Below are positions 53,315 through 64,000 of a stretch of 64,000 nucleotides of DNA, piece by piece. Origin of the DNA: Copromyces sp. CBS 386.78 (Eukaryota > Ascomycota > Sordariomycetes > Sordariales > Sordariaceae); assembly GCA_030685235.1 (NCBI GenBank), contig MU839168.1, forward strand, positions 1 through 64,000, in the 5' to 3' direction. Made by a program: the position numbers and the translations under genes. Position 1 is the stretch's first letter. Each line of letters starts with the position of its first letter. The notes under the pieces are model-generated. The model saw only the letters and a program-made list of their open reading frames with translations. It was not told where the DNA came from and ran no database searches.

Positions 53315-55583
53315 CTATACACTCCCTCTCTTCCGCCCGCCCCTTGGCGGTGGGTCATACTCGTCGTTCTCCGGCTTGTACTCCTCCGGTTGGAAGTTGG
53401 GGTTGTTGTAATGCGCGACGTTGAAATGACTGTTCTTGAACGTCGATGTCTGGAACGTCGGTTCGCGCCACGTGTCGTTCTCCACATACTCCGGCATCTG
53501 GCAATATTCGCTAAATCGCAACGGATGTGTCTGCTGTGGTGGTTGAGGAGGAGGAGGAGGGGCCGTTGCAGCGACAGGTAGGGGGGCGGCAACTGGCTGG
53601 AGCGATTCCGTTCCGAAAGGGGCAGACATCCAGGATGGTGTTGGGGCTTGGGTGAAAGGCGCAAGCGGCGAGCCAAGCGGTGACCCAAGCCCAACGCCCA
53701 GAGCCCCGAGTGGTGAGGGAGAGGAACCGAAGCCCGGTAGCGCCGCAAGGAGGCCGTAGTCTCCAGCGGCTGTGAATGGAGGAGCGGAGTTAATCTCGTA
53801 CTGGGGGATGGTGGCGCGGAAAACCTGAATGTTCGTAGGCGCAGGCGGAGGTGTTGGGTCCACAGGGTAGAGTATGTCATAGTGGTCGGGCCGGTAAAGT
53901 AGACAGATAACGGGATCGAGGGGAGATGTCGGCTGGCTGATGGCTTCTTCGGGGAAGGTGTAAGTGTTGACCTCAGAGCCGGGGCTGCGGTCCAGATAAG
54001 CGATCTTCAAGATGAAACCGATGGGCTTCAGTAGCACATTGACCAGTGCCTGCAAGCCCAGTTGCTCGATCTCAACATTATATACCTCGATCACACGCTG
54101 ACAATACTTGTCCAGACCCCCGTCCGTGGTAATGAAGGCCTCGTGAGTCGCGCGATTCTCTTTGAGCCAGGAACTTGCGAGCAGGCGAAGGTGATAGATG
54201 ATGCCGTTTGAGATGCCCACGTCATTGAAGGTGTCCACAACTTCTTTCAAAGCGTCGTCCGGGTTGGCGAACTTGTCTGAAACTCTCTGAAGGAGGTCGA
54301 TTGTTTCCTCGACAAAGTCCACGAATACCATAGGGTCAAAGCCACCGTGGTGCTGGATGTATTGATTAAGACCCTCTAGACGCTGTTTCTCAGCATCCAC
54401 CTGAGCCTTGTTGCCGAGCTTGATCAGGGTCTCAAAGTAGCCAAAGCCAATTGCTAGAGAGCGCTTCTCGTCAGCGCTCAAAATCCGCAGTATGGTGTCG
54501 GCCCCGGCCGCTGCCCCGAGCTATCACGTCCAAGACTCACCTCTCCAGCCGCAGTTGCCATCCCCCAGCATCGGGCGGTAATGGGAGTATGTCTGGGGCA
54601 GGGTCTAAGACATGATTAGTACATTCCGCACCTACTTTTGAGTTTCCGAAAGCAGTACTCACCCTCGTTTTCTGAACATAGACGGGATCGGCCTTGGCGT
54701 ATTCTTCTGTAATGGCTGTGCTTGGTAATTTGTTGCCAACGTTAGGACCCTATAGACACGCACAGTCCCATGTAAGTAACGGCACACAACTGGAGAGACT
54801 GGAGGAGAACCGGATGAGGGCCATGACGGCTGTGGGCGAAATCCAGAGCAGCAATTTTCTTACATTGAGCTCAGGCTCGTACTCCTGGTACCCTTGGGCT
54901 GCGGCCAGGTCGCTGTGATCGTCGCCGGTTGCTTCCATTTTGATGTGATGTTGGTGGATCGACGACGACGGCTGGTACCGCGGTATTTGAGAATCGAATT
55001 GTGAGTGCTGGTATTGTTGGTGATGGTGTTGCTGGTGTTGTTGTATTTGGTGTTGTGGGGGAAGTTGTGAAATGGAAGCTGGCGAGGAGGGGTTGGTGCT
55101 GCCGCCAGCACTGGGAGAGAGCGAATGCGAGACGTATGAGAGCGGGCTGTGCGACTGTTGGTGTTGGTGGTGTTGGTTGTGGCCGTGGTGCAGTGGCAAC
55201 GAGTGCGAGGAGTGATGGGATGAATGGAACGAGCTGGCGTGGGTGTATAAGGGTCCAGATGCGGGGCCGCCGACGCTGTTGCCGCTGATGCTGGGCCCTG
55301 GACCTGGACTGAAGATTGCCCCTGCGGTCCCAACCATTGATGCTGACCCAGCGGCGGCGCCTGCTGTTGTAACGGCCGCTCCCGGGCCGCCCCCGACCGT
55401 GTATCCACCTGAACCACTGCCGCCTCCACCAAGACCACCAAGACCCCCGAGACCACCAACATAACCACCACCACCACTACCACCACCTATTGATGTCTGC
55501 TCGAATGTGTAGTCGGGGAGTCCGTGTGCATTACCGTATCCCGCCGAGAGAGGGATGTACGCTGCAGATTCGGGCTGATACAT
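53315..55583 (-). CDS. Otubain-type deubiquitinase (peptidase C65) with large low-complexity extensions
   Basis: Cleaves ubiquitin, or inhibits E2 enzymes, as in OTUB1. Exons on minus are 55583-54864, 54749-54663, 54604-54541 and 54453-53315, giving 669 aa. Introns are 114, 58 and 87 nt. The third junction joins GDGNCGWR to AIGFGYFETL, as in otubains. The catalytic Asp284 and Cys287 lie in GDGNCGWR and His481 in RPDHYDILY. Residues 1-230 are low complexity: a Gly-rich part (30-70), Ser/His-rich clusters and Gln/His runs. After the catalytic His come about 190 residues, Gly/Pro/Ala-rich and then ordered with FNVAHYNNPNFQPEEY. Human OTUB1 has only 271 aa, so more than half of this protein lies outside the core. 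The start is the first ATG of the frame. Confidence 0.95.
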
Positions 55584-58500
55584 GTCGACTGTTTATCTTT
55601 GTGAAGTTGATGTGGGTAACCGAGAAGCTGTTATCGTCGCTTGCGGTTGGGGAGGGGGATCCCGACAAGCGAAGACAATAATCGTTCGGGCTAGAACCTT
55701 AGCGTACCGGCGAGCTGACAGCTCAACTCGAGGGGTCGGGTAGGTTCCCACTTCTGGATCACGCAAACTTCCCCGTCAAAGGCCGTCGTCGATCCAGGAA
55801 TGCCTGTGTTCTGTTCTGTAAAACGTGTGGACTGGGTATGGTAGACGTTGCCGGATGTGGTAGGAGTCTGGATCGACACGGTGGTCGTACTGCGAGTCGT
55901 ACTGCGAATAGCCAGATGAGGAGATGAATTAGGTAGGTATGGTGAATCTTGTTGCTGTTGATGTCGAATTGCTGAGCGCCGGGAGAAGCCACACGGAAAA
56001 CCCGAGGGGGGCAGAGTGAGTCCACAGCAGCACGACTTATTCGAATGCTTGGCCTTCAGTCCACCTCTGTATAGACAGCAACGATGACAATTCTGCGTCG
56101 AAAGGTCTGTAGGACTGCGAATGGACCAAAACAGACCAGACGGACAGAGAGCAGAGTTTACTTGGTTAAGTAACGAAAGACAGGACCGAAGGCAGTGAAG
56201 GACAAAGGCAACGACCGACTTAGTTTCGCAACAGAAAACAGTCAAAACTCTGCCTCATCACGAATCCGAACAAGCAAACGGAGATACGAGTGGTGAGTGG
56301 GGGAATGAGTTGTGGAGGGCAGGCCAAGTGGATAAAAGAGGTAAAGCGGAGCGAAGGGAAAAGCAGAAGCGAAGCGGGAGAAAGCCAAGGGGACCAAGAA
56401 ACGGCAGAAGGGCAGTAAAAGTATGTATATCCGGGGCTCGCTCGCAGAGAGACGAGGCCGGGCAAGTTGCAACGGCCTTCTGGGGAAAAGAATACGACGG
56501 GAACAAGGTAAAAGAGACCAAGTTCCCAAAATACTCACCACATACATACATTAGTACCAAACACACACACACACCATACACCCCCCATCGAACGCTCAGT
56601 ACCAGCCGGCCGACCACCCCCTACGGCTACGCAGTACCTATCACCACGGGTGGGGACAGGCGGTGCGGTGCCATGCCATCCAGGATGGACCACTGACCAG
56701 ACTGTAGAATAGGTTGCAGTTTATTATTGCTTTCTCTTCCCTGTTGCTGTGGCTGTCCTATTCGCCGTTGGCCGTTTGGGCCGGTGGTTACTGGCTGTCC
56801 GCTGCCCATCCTTCTTCCTCGCATCCACCATCAGTTCTTCACCACGATATCGTTGCTGGTTGCTTAGATTATTTTCTGGCTTCTGCAATCCGGGCCAGAA
56901 GGCCCCCAGCCAGTGTTTATCAGGTCAAGCGGGCAGCGACTCGGATCGACCTGTGGTAACTTCCCAACGATTCAGCTCCTCTTGTCCAACTCGTTGGGTT
57001 TTCCAATCTGTGACGAAGAAGAAAGCCCACGTATTATTACCACTCGGGATCAGGAAAAAAAATTATGTGCTGCTCGGCAGCTTCATGTAGTCGTCCGCAA
57101 CGGAAACACCATGGATCCCGGCTGTACAAAGGGGGGAGAACTTGGTGAGAGGGACACACAAAAAAAAGGGAACCATTCGGTTTCCCGCAAAAGCTACGGG
57201 AGTCAGCCAACCAACCCTAGGCGACCAGCAAACGCATTGGCCCCCGGATAGCGACGTCTTGGCGGCACCATGGCCCCGTGGTTTCTGCAACATGACGGGG
57301 CCCGGCCGCCGGCGTGCCTGGTGTCTTCTGGCCTCCTCTTTTTTTTTTTTTTTTTTCATCCGCCCCTGTACTTTGCTTGCAGCCCTGTTGACAATTTAAA
57401 CAGAAGGGGTAAGGTTATGATGATTGCAACGGTTATGTGGTGATTGGAAAGAAAGAGAACGAGGTTGGTGTTGTATATCTCCAGTGAAGCTTGGTCAGGT
57501 TTATGGAGCTCTTTAGTGGACATACCTGTTGGACTCGCTGATCCTCTTCTTTGCCTGTGTGTGATGAGCGAAAGCGAGCTACCTCGCTGCCCTGAAGCCT
57601 TTCGCTCTAGCGCATGTTTCTTGGCCCCTGATCCCAGACGCCAATGCTGAGGGCCGCTGCGAAACACCGTGAGGCCTGGGGAGCTGGGCAAGCTGGGGTT
57701 TCTAGGGTGACATTGTCTCTGGATTACTGAAATGCTATCGACACCCCTCTAACTTGTCTTGTTTCTGGAATCGACCGGCCAGGCTCAGTCAGCAGAATAG
57801 CTAGGGCTCCGAGTTGTATCGATTCGTAATTCCCGGAATTCACTATGCCTGGCTGGAGCATTCGGAACCTCTACTTGCCGAAACCATTGCAAGAATGGTT
57901 TAACGCCTTGCGAAGGGCTCTGGAATAGGGGAGTGCGGAGGGCCTGCTCTACTGGTGATCGCTGTTGGCGTCTTTTAACTGCATGTGTAGTGACCTTCGT
58001 TTCTGAAAGCTGCTTGGAGGTGGTGTGCTTACTCTGGTGCTAAGAAATATCACGTCGACTGATCCCCTTCACATTGAAGCTGTCTGGCGACTTGATGATA
58101 TGTGCTGTCAAGATACGCCTTTTCGTCTCCTTTCTTGCCTTGCATGATAGATCATTGGATGTCTTCGCTCAGGCCAGGCAGGCATTGGCAGAAGGTAGCA
58201 CGATGCGACGGTGTGAATACATCTAGGGCCAGACCCTTCAAGTCCCTCGTGCCAGGTCATTGATAGGAGTGTCTGTGCCGCTTCGCACATACGCGTCTTC
58301 TGGTGGGAAAGGGTACCTGCCTTGTACGGTGCCCCTTTGCCAGTCGATCAACCGATTTAAATGACCAATACCAGGGCTAGGAATATCGGGATGCCGGCTT
58401 ATCCACGACACTTATGTTTCCATGTATTTCCACTAGATTATTAGTTAGAGCTTTCAATGAGGAAGGGGGCTCAATCTAACATGAGTGGCAGAGCCTTTCC

Positions 58501-61500
58501 ATAAATTTGATAGAGTTTCAGACAGTCTGGTACTTGAGCCGAACTTCAAGTGACACAGCACCGCCCAAACCCACTCTCCCGTCACCACGCTTCAAACGGC
58601 CAGCGAGATATATCTTGGGATCTTGAGCAGGTTGATGCGCCCACGGGGAGTAGTAAGTATGCACAGGGGTGGCACGGTCTCCAGAGTCCGCAAGAGGGGG
58701 GTTAATGAAGTTCGCGACCCTTTCGATACCCAGCGCCGGTAGTCCATAAGCATAAGAGCGATGATATACCGGACATATGTACGCTCATGTCTGAAGTATC
58801 AGACCGGCTTGGTTTGTGGGCATCATATTGGCCCAGATGTAGAAGGTCCGCCACTTCCTATGATGCAATTGGTGAGATAAGTTGGCTTTCATCCCCAGTT
58901 TCGGTAGCGCAGCTACATCCATGCCGTTACAGAGAGGTCCACGTCGATATGGTGGGAATTTCACCTGTCAACAGTTTGTGTGTGATATTAGCTTGAAACG
59001 TATGTAAGCTCAGCCCGTTATATTCCCCAGACCAACAACAAAGCAAATCATGCCGATATGTGGCACGGATAAGCCAAGATTGCAACCAAAGTTGGTGAGG
59101 TTCTTGAATGCAACATGCTATGGGAGCGAGGAAGGAAAAGGGTTCAGGTGGTGAAAGTTGGAAGTAATGAATGAAGGGGAACGGCTGTGGTCAATCCGCT
59201 GATTGGGCTCGATGCTGGTTCCAAGCTCATGGGACCGTTGGAGTTGAGCTAAGCAGAAATGTCTTCAAGGGTTCTGAAGAATGGCCATTGCAAGGCCTGC
59301 TGGCTCAAAACGCATGAAATGTGAGACATTGGCGGGTAGCCATGTACCGCCTATCCCCTTGTATTTCTCTCGTACTCTGCGATATTATACTCTTCAAGGT
59401 ACCTCGGTCGCTTACCCGTAAGCTATGATGTTGTCATTTTCTCACGGACCATATGTTTGCCGCCTGGAGTGACTTGTCAAGTTGACTTGCAACACAACAT
59501 GTATGGCGGTGGCCGGCTGAAAACGTGGGGTTGAACAAGAACAAGGATCAAGTTGATGAGATGTTCCTCAGATCTCATGCGCAGGACAGCATCACGTCGT
59601 GCTTCTGCTGGCTTATGAGTATCTGCGCTGAGGAGGACTGTCGTCGCAGATGAAGGCCAATCCAGGAGAGTGTTTATCCCAAGGTGGCTTACACTTTCTG
59701 CCAATGACGGACCATCGACCTGTGCCAAGAAACTCCCTACGTGAAATCCGGCCGGTGTCCGCACATCGCGGGACAAGCGTCGAGAGAAGTCGTCATGGCA
59801 GCAGCGCTCATGGCGGTCCTTTAAAAGGGGCGGCAAAACCGGAACACGGCTGGAGCACGACCTCGTCCGTCGTCAACTGGGGTTTCACCATAACACATAT
59901 CATGTATGTAATGGGGTTATAAGGTATAAATCCGGTGATGATGACACTGCTTCCCAGGTTGTAGAACGCCATGGATGCCTTTTCCGTCGAAGGCAGGATT
60001 TGCAGGCTATCATTGACTTTGGCAGCAGATACTGTCGCCAAGTCGTGCGGGTCCGGGGGAGGGAGCTCCTTCAAACGCAACGGTTCAACGAAAGATGGAT
60101 GGGTCCTTGTGAAAGAGCAGGCATCTTCCCCAGACTCGCCTGTTGGATGGTGGCGTGGGCAGACAAGGGAAGGATGCGGAGACAAGATGACATCCATCCT
60201 CGATCCAACCTAGTCATCATCCTCCTCACGACAACAAACCGACGTCCATGATGATGATGATGATGGACAATGACATCTGCAGCGGAACGCTATGCAACCA
60301 ACCTCCGCTTCGCTACGACATGGCGGGGTAGAAGTGTGAGGGTGAGTGCGACACAATGGTGATAATGCTGGGTGCTGAGCTGCTGAGGTAGAGCTCCTGT
60401 TCCGAACTCTTTGATGGATCGGAAGGTGGGGAGATGTTGTGGGTGTCAAAGTGTTCCCATTGCTCCAAAATGTAGGACCTAGAAGACGGGATGGGTGAAG
60501 ATGACACAAGAGGACAGTTGGGGGTTGTTGGTTGTTGCTCCGAAGAAGACGACGTCGCTTGTGAAGAAGGGGCGGTGGGGATGGAAATGGATGCAAGTGG
60601 AAAGAGGTGTGGTTGCAAACTGCAAACTCCAAGTCCCAGAACCGAAAACCGGATGTGCATTTCCGTACAGTAATATATTGTTTCTGGTCATGTTCATGCA
60701 GCTCGCTGTACCATTGCAGGCAATTTAATTGTAGCACTACCAGTATTTTTGATGCGCACATGCCGCTCGGACCATCCAACGTCTCTTTTATTCCAACCAA
60801 GCTGCAAGTCCGCGCCCAGTTGCTGGTCTGTGAAGATGAAAACTCCGAACAATCAGAACTGACCGCCTGGAGTGAAATTGTTCCTGTTCCCCTGCTGACG
60901 ATTTTATTGAACAAATTCCTATCACTCAATCAACGTAGATGGATACGAGACAGGCACAGATGGTAGCAGGCGGGACGGGCAGGCATCCTTGATGATGATC
61001 CCATCACGTTCGCTCTTTCCCGCTTACTATTAGCCTGCGCTGCCGTCCTGAGACTAGGGGAAACCGCGCACGGCATCCATCCATATACATACATCGAGGT
61101 ACTGCCGTGTGTGAGATGTGTGATGGAATATGTTGTTTTCACTCTCCCGAAGACCTGTGGCTTCCCGCGTTGGAGTGTTACCTGCCTACTTACCTCTAGC
61201 TCCGTTCCATTGCGAACAATGAAAGTCGTACTGGACACAGCCAAAGTTGGACCAGATTTGTGCGATGGCAACACTTCGTTGTCATGCATCACAGAAGCAT
61301 TGATCGAGTTTCAATATCAAACTTCCTCAGACAACTGGACGCATGGTAGGCTTGTCCCGTTCCCCGCCCACAGCCTCTCGGTAACGAATGCAATCACACT
61401 GCTGAGACTTCTACCTACAAATCACTAATTACACTTTACCGCCATCGATTTTGGGTACCATCTTTTCCCATAGCCGGCCGGCATCTCTGAAACCTACATA

Positions 61501-64000
61501 CGCGGAACATCGACCAGTCAAACCCGCGAGGTCTGATCGGGCTCTTCCCTGTTATGGACTTCTCTGGTTAACGTATTCTTATGCTACAGTAACATCCTGC
61601 CTTTTTGGCCAGTTGAGAGGTTGACTGGCCATGCATGGCTATGGAGGCCTAACCGAACGGCTTGCCGCAGTCCTCACTCGTTGGCTTAGAATGAACAGGA
61701 ACTTTGTGTGCGGTGCTGCCTACGACCACGATGGCCCGCTGCAGAACACCAGTGTACTGATCAGAAACCATGCTGAAGAGGGTCTGATACAGGTTAAAAA
61801 CGCGGGTCTCACTGTGGTGTTGTATTGTTCGACTCGGAGGACCCTTATCACCGATTCCCATGAGTGAAGATCAGGAACAAACATCACTGAGCCACTCCAT
61901 TATCGATTCTAGATGATGACGAGAAGGAAATAGCGGCAAAAAGCAAAGAGAAAAACAGCCCAGACGCCGGGGGAGATCTGCAAGCGGCCTCGCAACCAAC
62001 CGCCCGCGCCCCGGGGTCACTGGTGATGCAGCCAGGCCAAGGCAAAAACGGGCATGACATTGGCCCCGAGGAGACTGGTATTTGCATCCGGTCCGAGTGC
62101 GCCTTGTGCTGCGTGCAAGCAACCGATTTCTTCGGCTGCAACCTTCCTGGAATGTGCTGAGCTGTGCGTGTCAAAAAGAATTTCACACGCCGTTGGCGAT
62201 TTCGCCAACTTGGCGTTACCCCTTTTCGATACATGATATTATTGGCATATCGTTGCGATTTATTGACCAGTGGTGGCATTCACGAGTCCTTTGCCCAAAT
62301 TGGACATGACAAAGGTAAAGGAGAGCGAGAAAATTAAATGCCCCGTTTGTATCACCTGTCCTCTTCCACAATATCCCCTTCATTTCCCTTCACCTCAAAG
62401 GTTGCCGGCCCCCCAGTCTCCTCAAAGCAACAAAATCACAGCAAGAATTGGCACTCCGAGTCACGTTTTATGGCACACTACTGCGAGCTCCCGTCCTTGC
62501 AGAAGCTTGTCCCACCTATCCCCTGTTTCCATCTTCATCGTCCTACCTTGGCCCCTTGATCTTTCTTGGTGACCGCCCTTCATGTGTTGCCTGTCTCCCG
62601 TTGTGCCCGTGTTCCCTTCTCTGCCTTGGCTGCCTTTTTTTCATCTTTGCTTGCCTCGAACGGGAGGCACCGGGAGGCCTTTGTGTGAGTGTCTGCTATG
62701 GATCGTTTCCTAAGAGTTTACCGAGTTTCTCCATATTCCCTCTCGTGCAGCTACTCACATAGGACCATAGAAGCAAGTACCAACTCAGCCGCTCACATAC
62801 TCTATAACCGTTGCCTAGATTCAGACAATTTAGTGACCAAATCACCCTTACCTTAGGTTCAGTAGGTAGAGTAGGGTTGTAGTACGTAAGACCAACGTAT
62901 TGTATAGTAGGCCGTGACATCGAAAGAAAAGAACCTACCTACAATCTAGCCCTGGTATGTTTGTTAGTTTGGTACAAGAAACGCCCAGTTCCACCTTTCG
63001 AGCTCCTGAGAGTGAAAAAGTATTCGGGCTTCGAGCGGATAGGTACTGTAGGAGACTGCCTTCTTATATCTTCCTATCCTAAAGGGCCTTGAGAAGAGAC
63101 GGAGAGAGGCATAAGAGGCTTCTGTGGCGTTTTATACCCTAGTCACAATGTTAGTACTTTCAAACGAAAGCCAGAAGAAGGCCAATAAAAGCTCAATTTC
63201 TCCCCTGTTCGACCCATATTCGAAGAACCAAACTAACAAACTAACCAGTCTTATATTGTATCTACCCAGACTTGGTTGTGTTCCACAAATCACAGATGCC
63301 GCCGCTGTACTGCGTAGTGCGTGGTGCCTCAGACACTCATTGTACACGCACTCAAAGGTTAATGTCTGTATCTACCGAACCGCCAATCGCCAACCGATGG
63401 AACCGAGCCAGACAAGAAACAAGATATATGTACCTGGTGTAGGAATGACCCCCAACAATTCATAGTTGCACAGAGAGAGGTATCACCTTTTCCCTTCCTG
63501 ATAAATCTCTCTCAACTTCCCTTCCCGTGCCTCGATATCTGGTAAGATGTAACCCCAGCTTCCTAGAGCATATGTATGTAAGGTGTTGAGTGAAGGTGTG
63601 TACAACGACAACCAAGATTTGTTGTTTATGACCCCGCCCCTTGGTCGCAGTGTCTTGAAGTCATGACTTTTGCTGCCAGAAACCGGTACAAGGGGTCAAG
63701 AAATTCCAACGGGCTAGATAGTGTAGCATAGGTAACGCCCATCACACATAGATCATTTCGTGACGGATGGACAGTCTGTCAGTTGCTTGAAAACTGATAT
63801 AGTATCGGATATGCTCAGGTCTGAGCAATGCCTGTTGTTATGTCTAATCATGGTCCACTGGTCAAAAATGCAATACTAAGGTACCTTCACGGAAGCAAAT
63901 CACTCACGATCAGTTACGGCACATTGGCAGACGACCAGACGTGGGTAAAGATCTTAAGAGAAACAGAGACACTCCTGCATCGTGTATGTAGCACGGTGTC
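55584..64000. other. 8.4-kb region without a supported gene
   Basis: Composition is that of normal euchromatin, not RIP-mutated. The first 700 bases are the otubain leader and promoter. Simple sequence includes (CA)n near 56563, a T-run at 57339-57356, a ten-A-rich stretch near 57053-57062 and GATGAT repeats near 60247-60264. The longest frames (120-239 codons) are low in complexity, start mostly at non-ATG codons and lack domains or splice partners. It may be the long regulatory region of a gene beyond the right edge, or hold non-coding RNAs. Confidence 0.5.

Noticed and set aside
54453..54541. Alternative in which the third otubain intron ends at TTTTGAG, as an uninterrupted frame upstream of exon 4 would suggest
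   Set aside because: That junction shifts the frame. Ending the intron at CTCTCTAG keeps frame and gives the family sequence GDGNCGWRAIGFGYF.
60210..60929. 239-codon minus frame in the right-hand gene desert
   Set aside because: No acceptable start context and no domain. Ser/Pro/His-rich with repeats from GATGAT simple sequence.

Overview
The window comes from a filamentous ascomycete, most likely a Sordariomycete close to Neurospora/Sordaria. The coding part is GC-rich. Introns are short (mostly 58-120 nt), with GTRNGT donors and CTRAC-like branch sites. The first 15.5 kb show the CpA-to-TpA decay left by repeat-induced point mutation (RIP). The genus cannot be fixed from sequence alone.

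Positions 1-15,487 form a dead, AT-rich island of nested transposons whose borders can be read to the base. An outer Ty1/copia-type LTR element (1286-15482; 184-bp LTRs; target duplication AGTGG) is split by an inner Ty3/gypsy-type element (2897-11646; 253-bp LTRs; target duplication TACGT). Two non-autonomous inverted-repeat elements sit inside the inner one, each with an 8-bp AT-rich target duplication: one in the reverse transcriptase region (5805-6222) and one inside the right LTR (10554-11423). The second carries a 9-bp minisatellite. The two have related termini and look like one MITE family. Both LTR elements lie on the minus strand, and their reading frames are broken by stops.

From about 15.5 to 55.6 kb lies ordinary euchromatin. 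Recognisable genes are, in order: a GT32/OCH1-like mannosyltransferase (+), a mitochondrial ACSF2-type acyl-CoA synthetase (+), a six-cysteine small secreted protein (+), a tRNA-like sequence (-), a short-chain dehydrogenase (-), the t6A dehydratase TCD1 (+), RNA 3'-phosphate cyclase (-), an unrecognised 216-aa protein (-), a fused siroheme synthase (-), the Rho3 GTPase (-), the mitoribosome assembly factor Rsm22 (-), a membrane-anchored thioredoxin (-), a SPOUT-type RNA methyltransferase (+), lipoyl/octanoyl transferase (+), a small two-pass membrane ORF (-) and a large otubain deubiquitinase (-). Multi-exon models were assembled by hand and every total is divisible by three. The genes do not form a cluster or pathway. 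RNA modification (TCD1, RtcA-type cyclase, SPOUT enzyme) and mitochondrial functions (ACSF2, TCD1, Rsm22, octanoyltransferase) recur, but each stands alone.

From 55.6 kb to the end (8.4 kb) I find no convincing gene, although the sequence is not AT-rich or RIP-mutated. No CRISPR array, rRNA, virus or secondary-metabolite cluster was seen. The least routine content is the pair of related MITEs with the RIP-marked minisatellite, a 36-bp inverted repeat at 49.4-49.6 kb, the atypical tRNA-like sequence, and the low-complexity extensions of the otubain.
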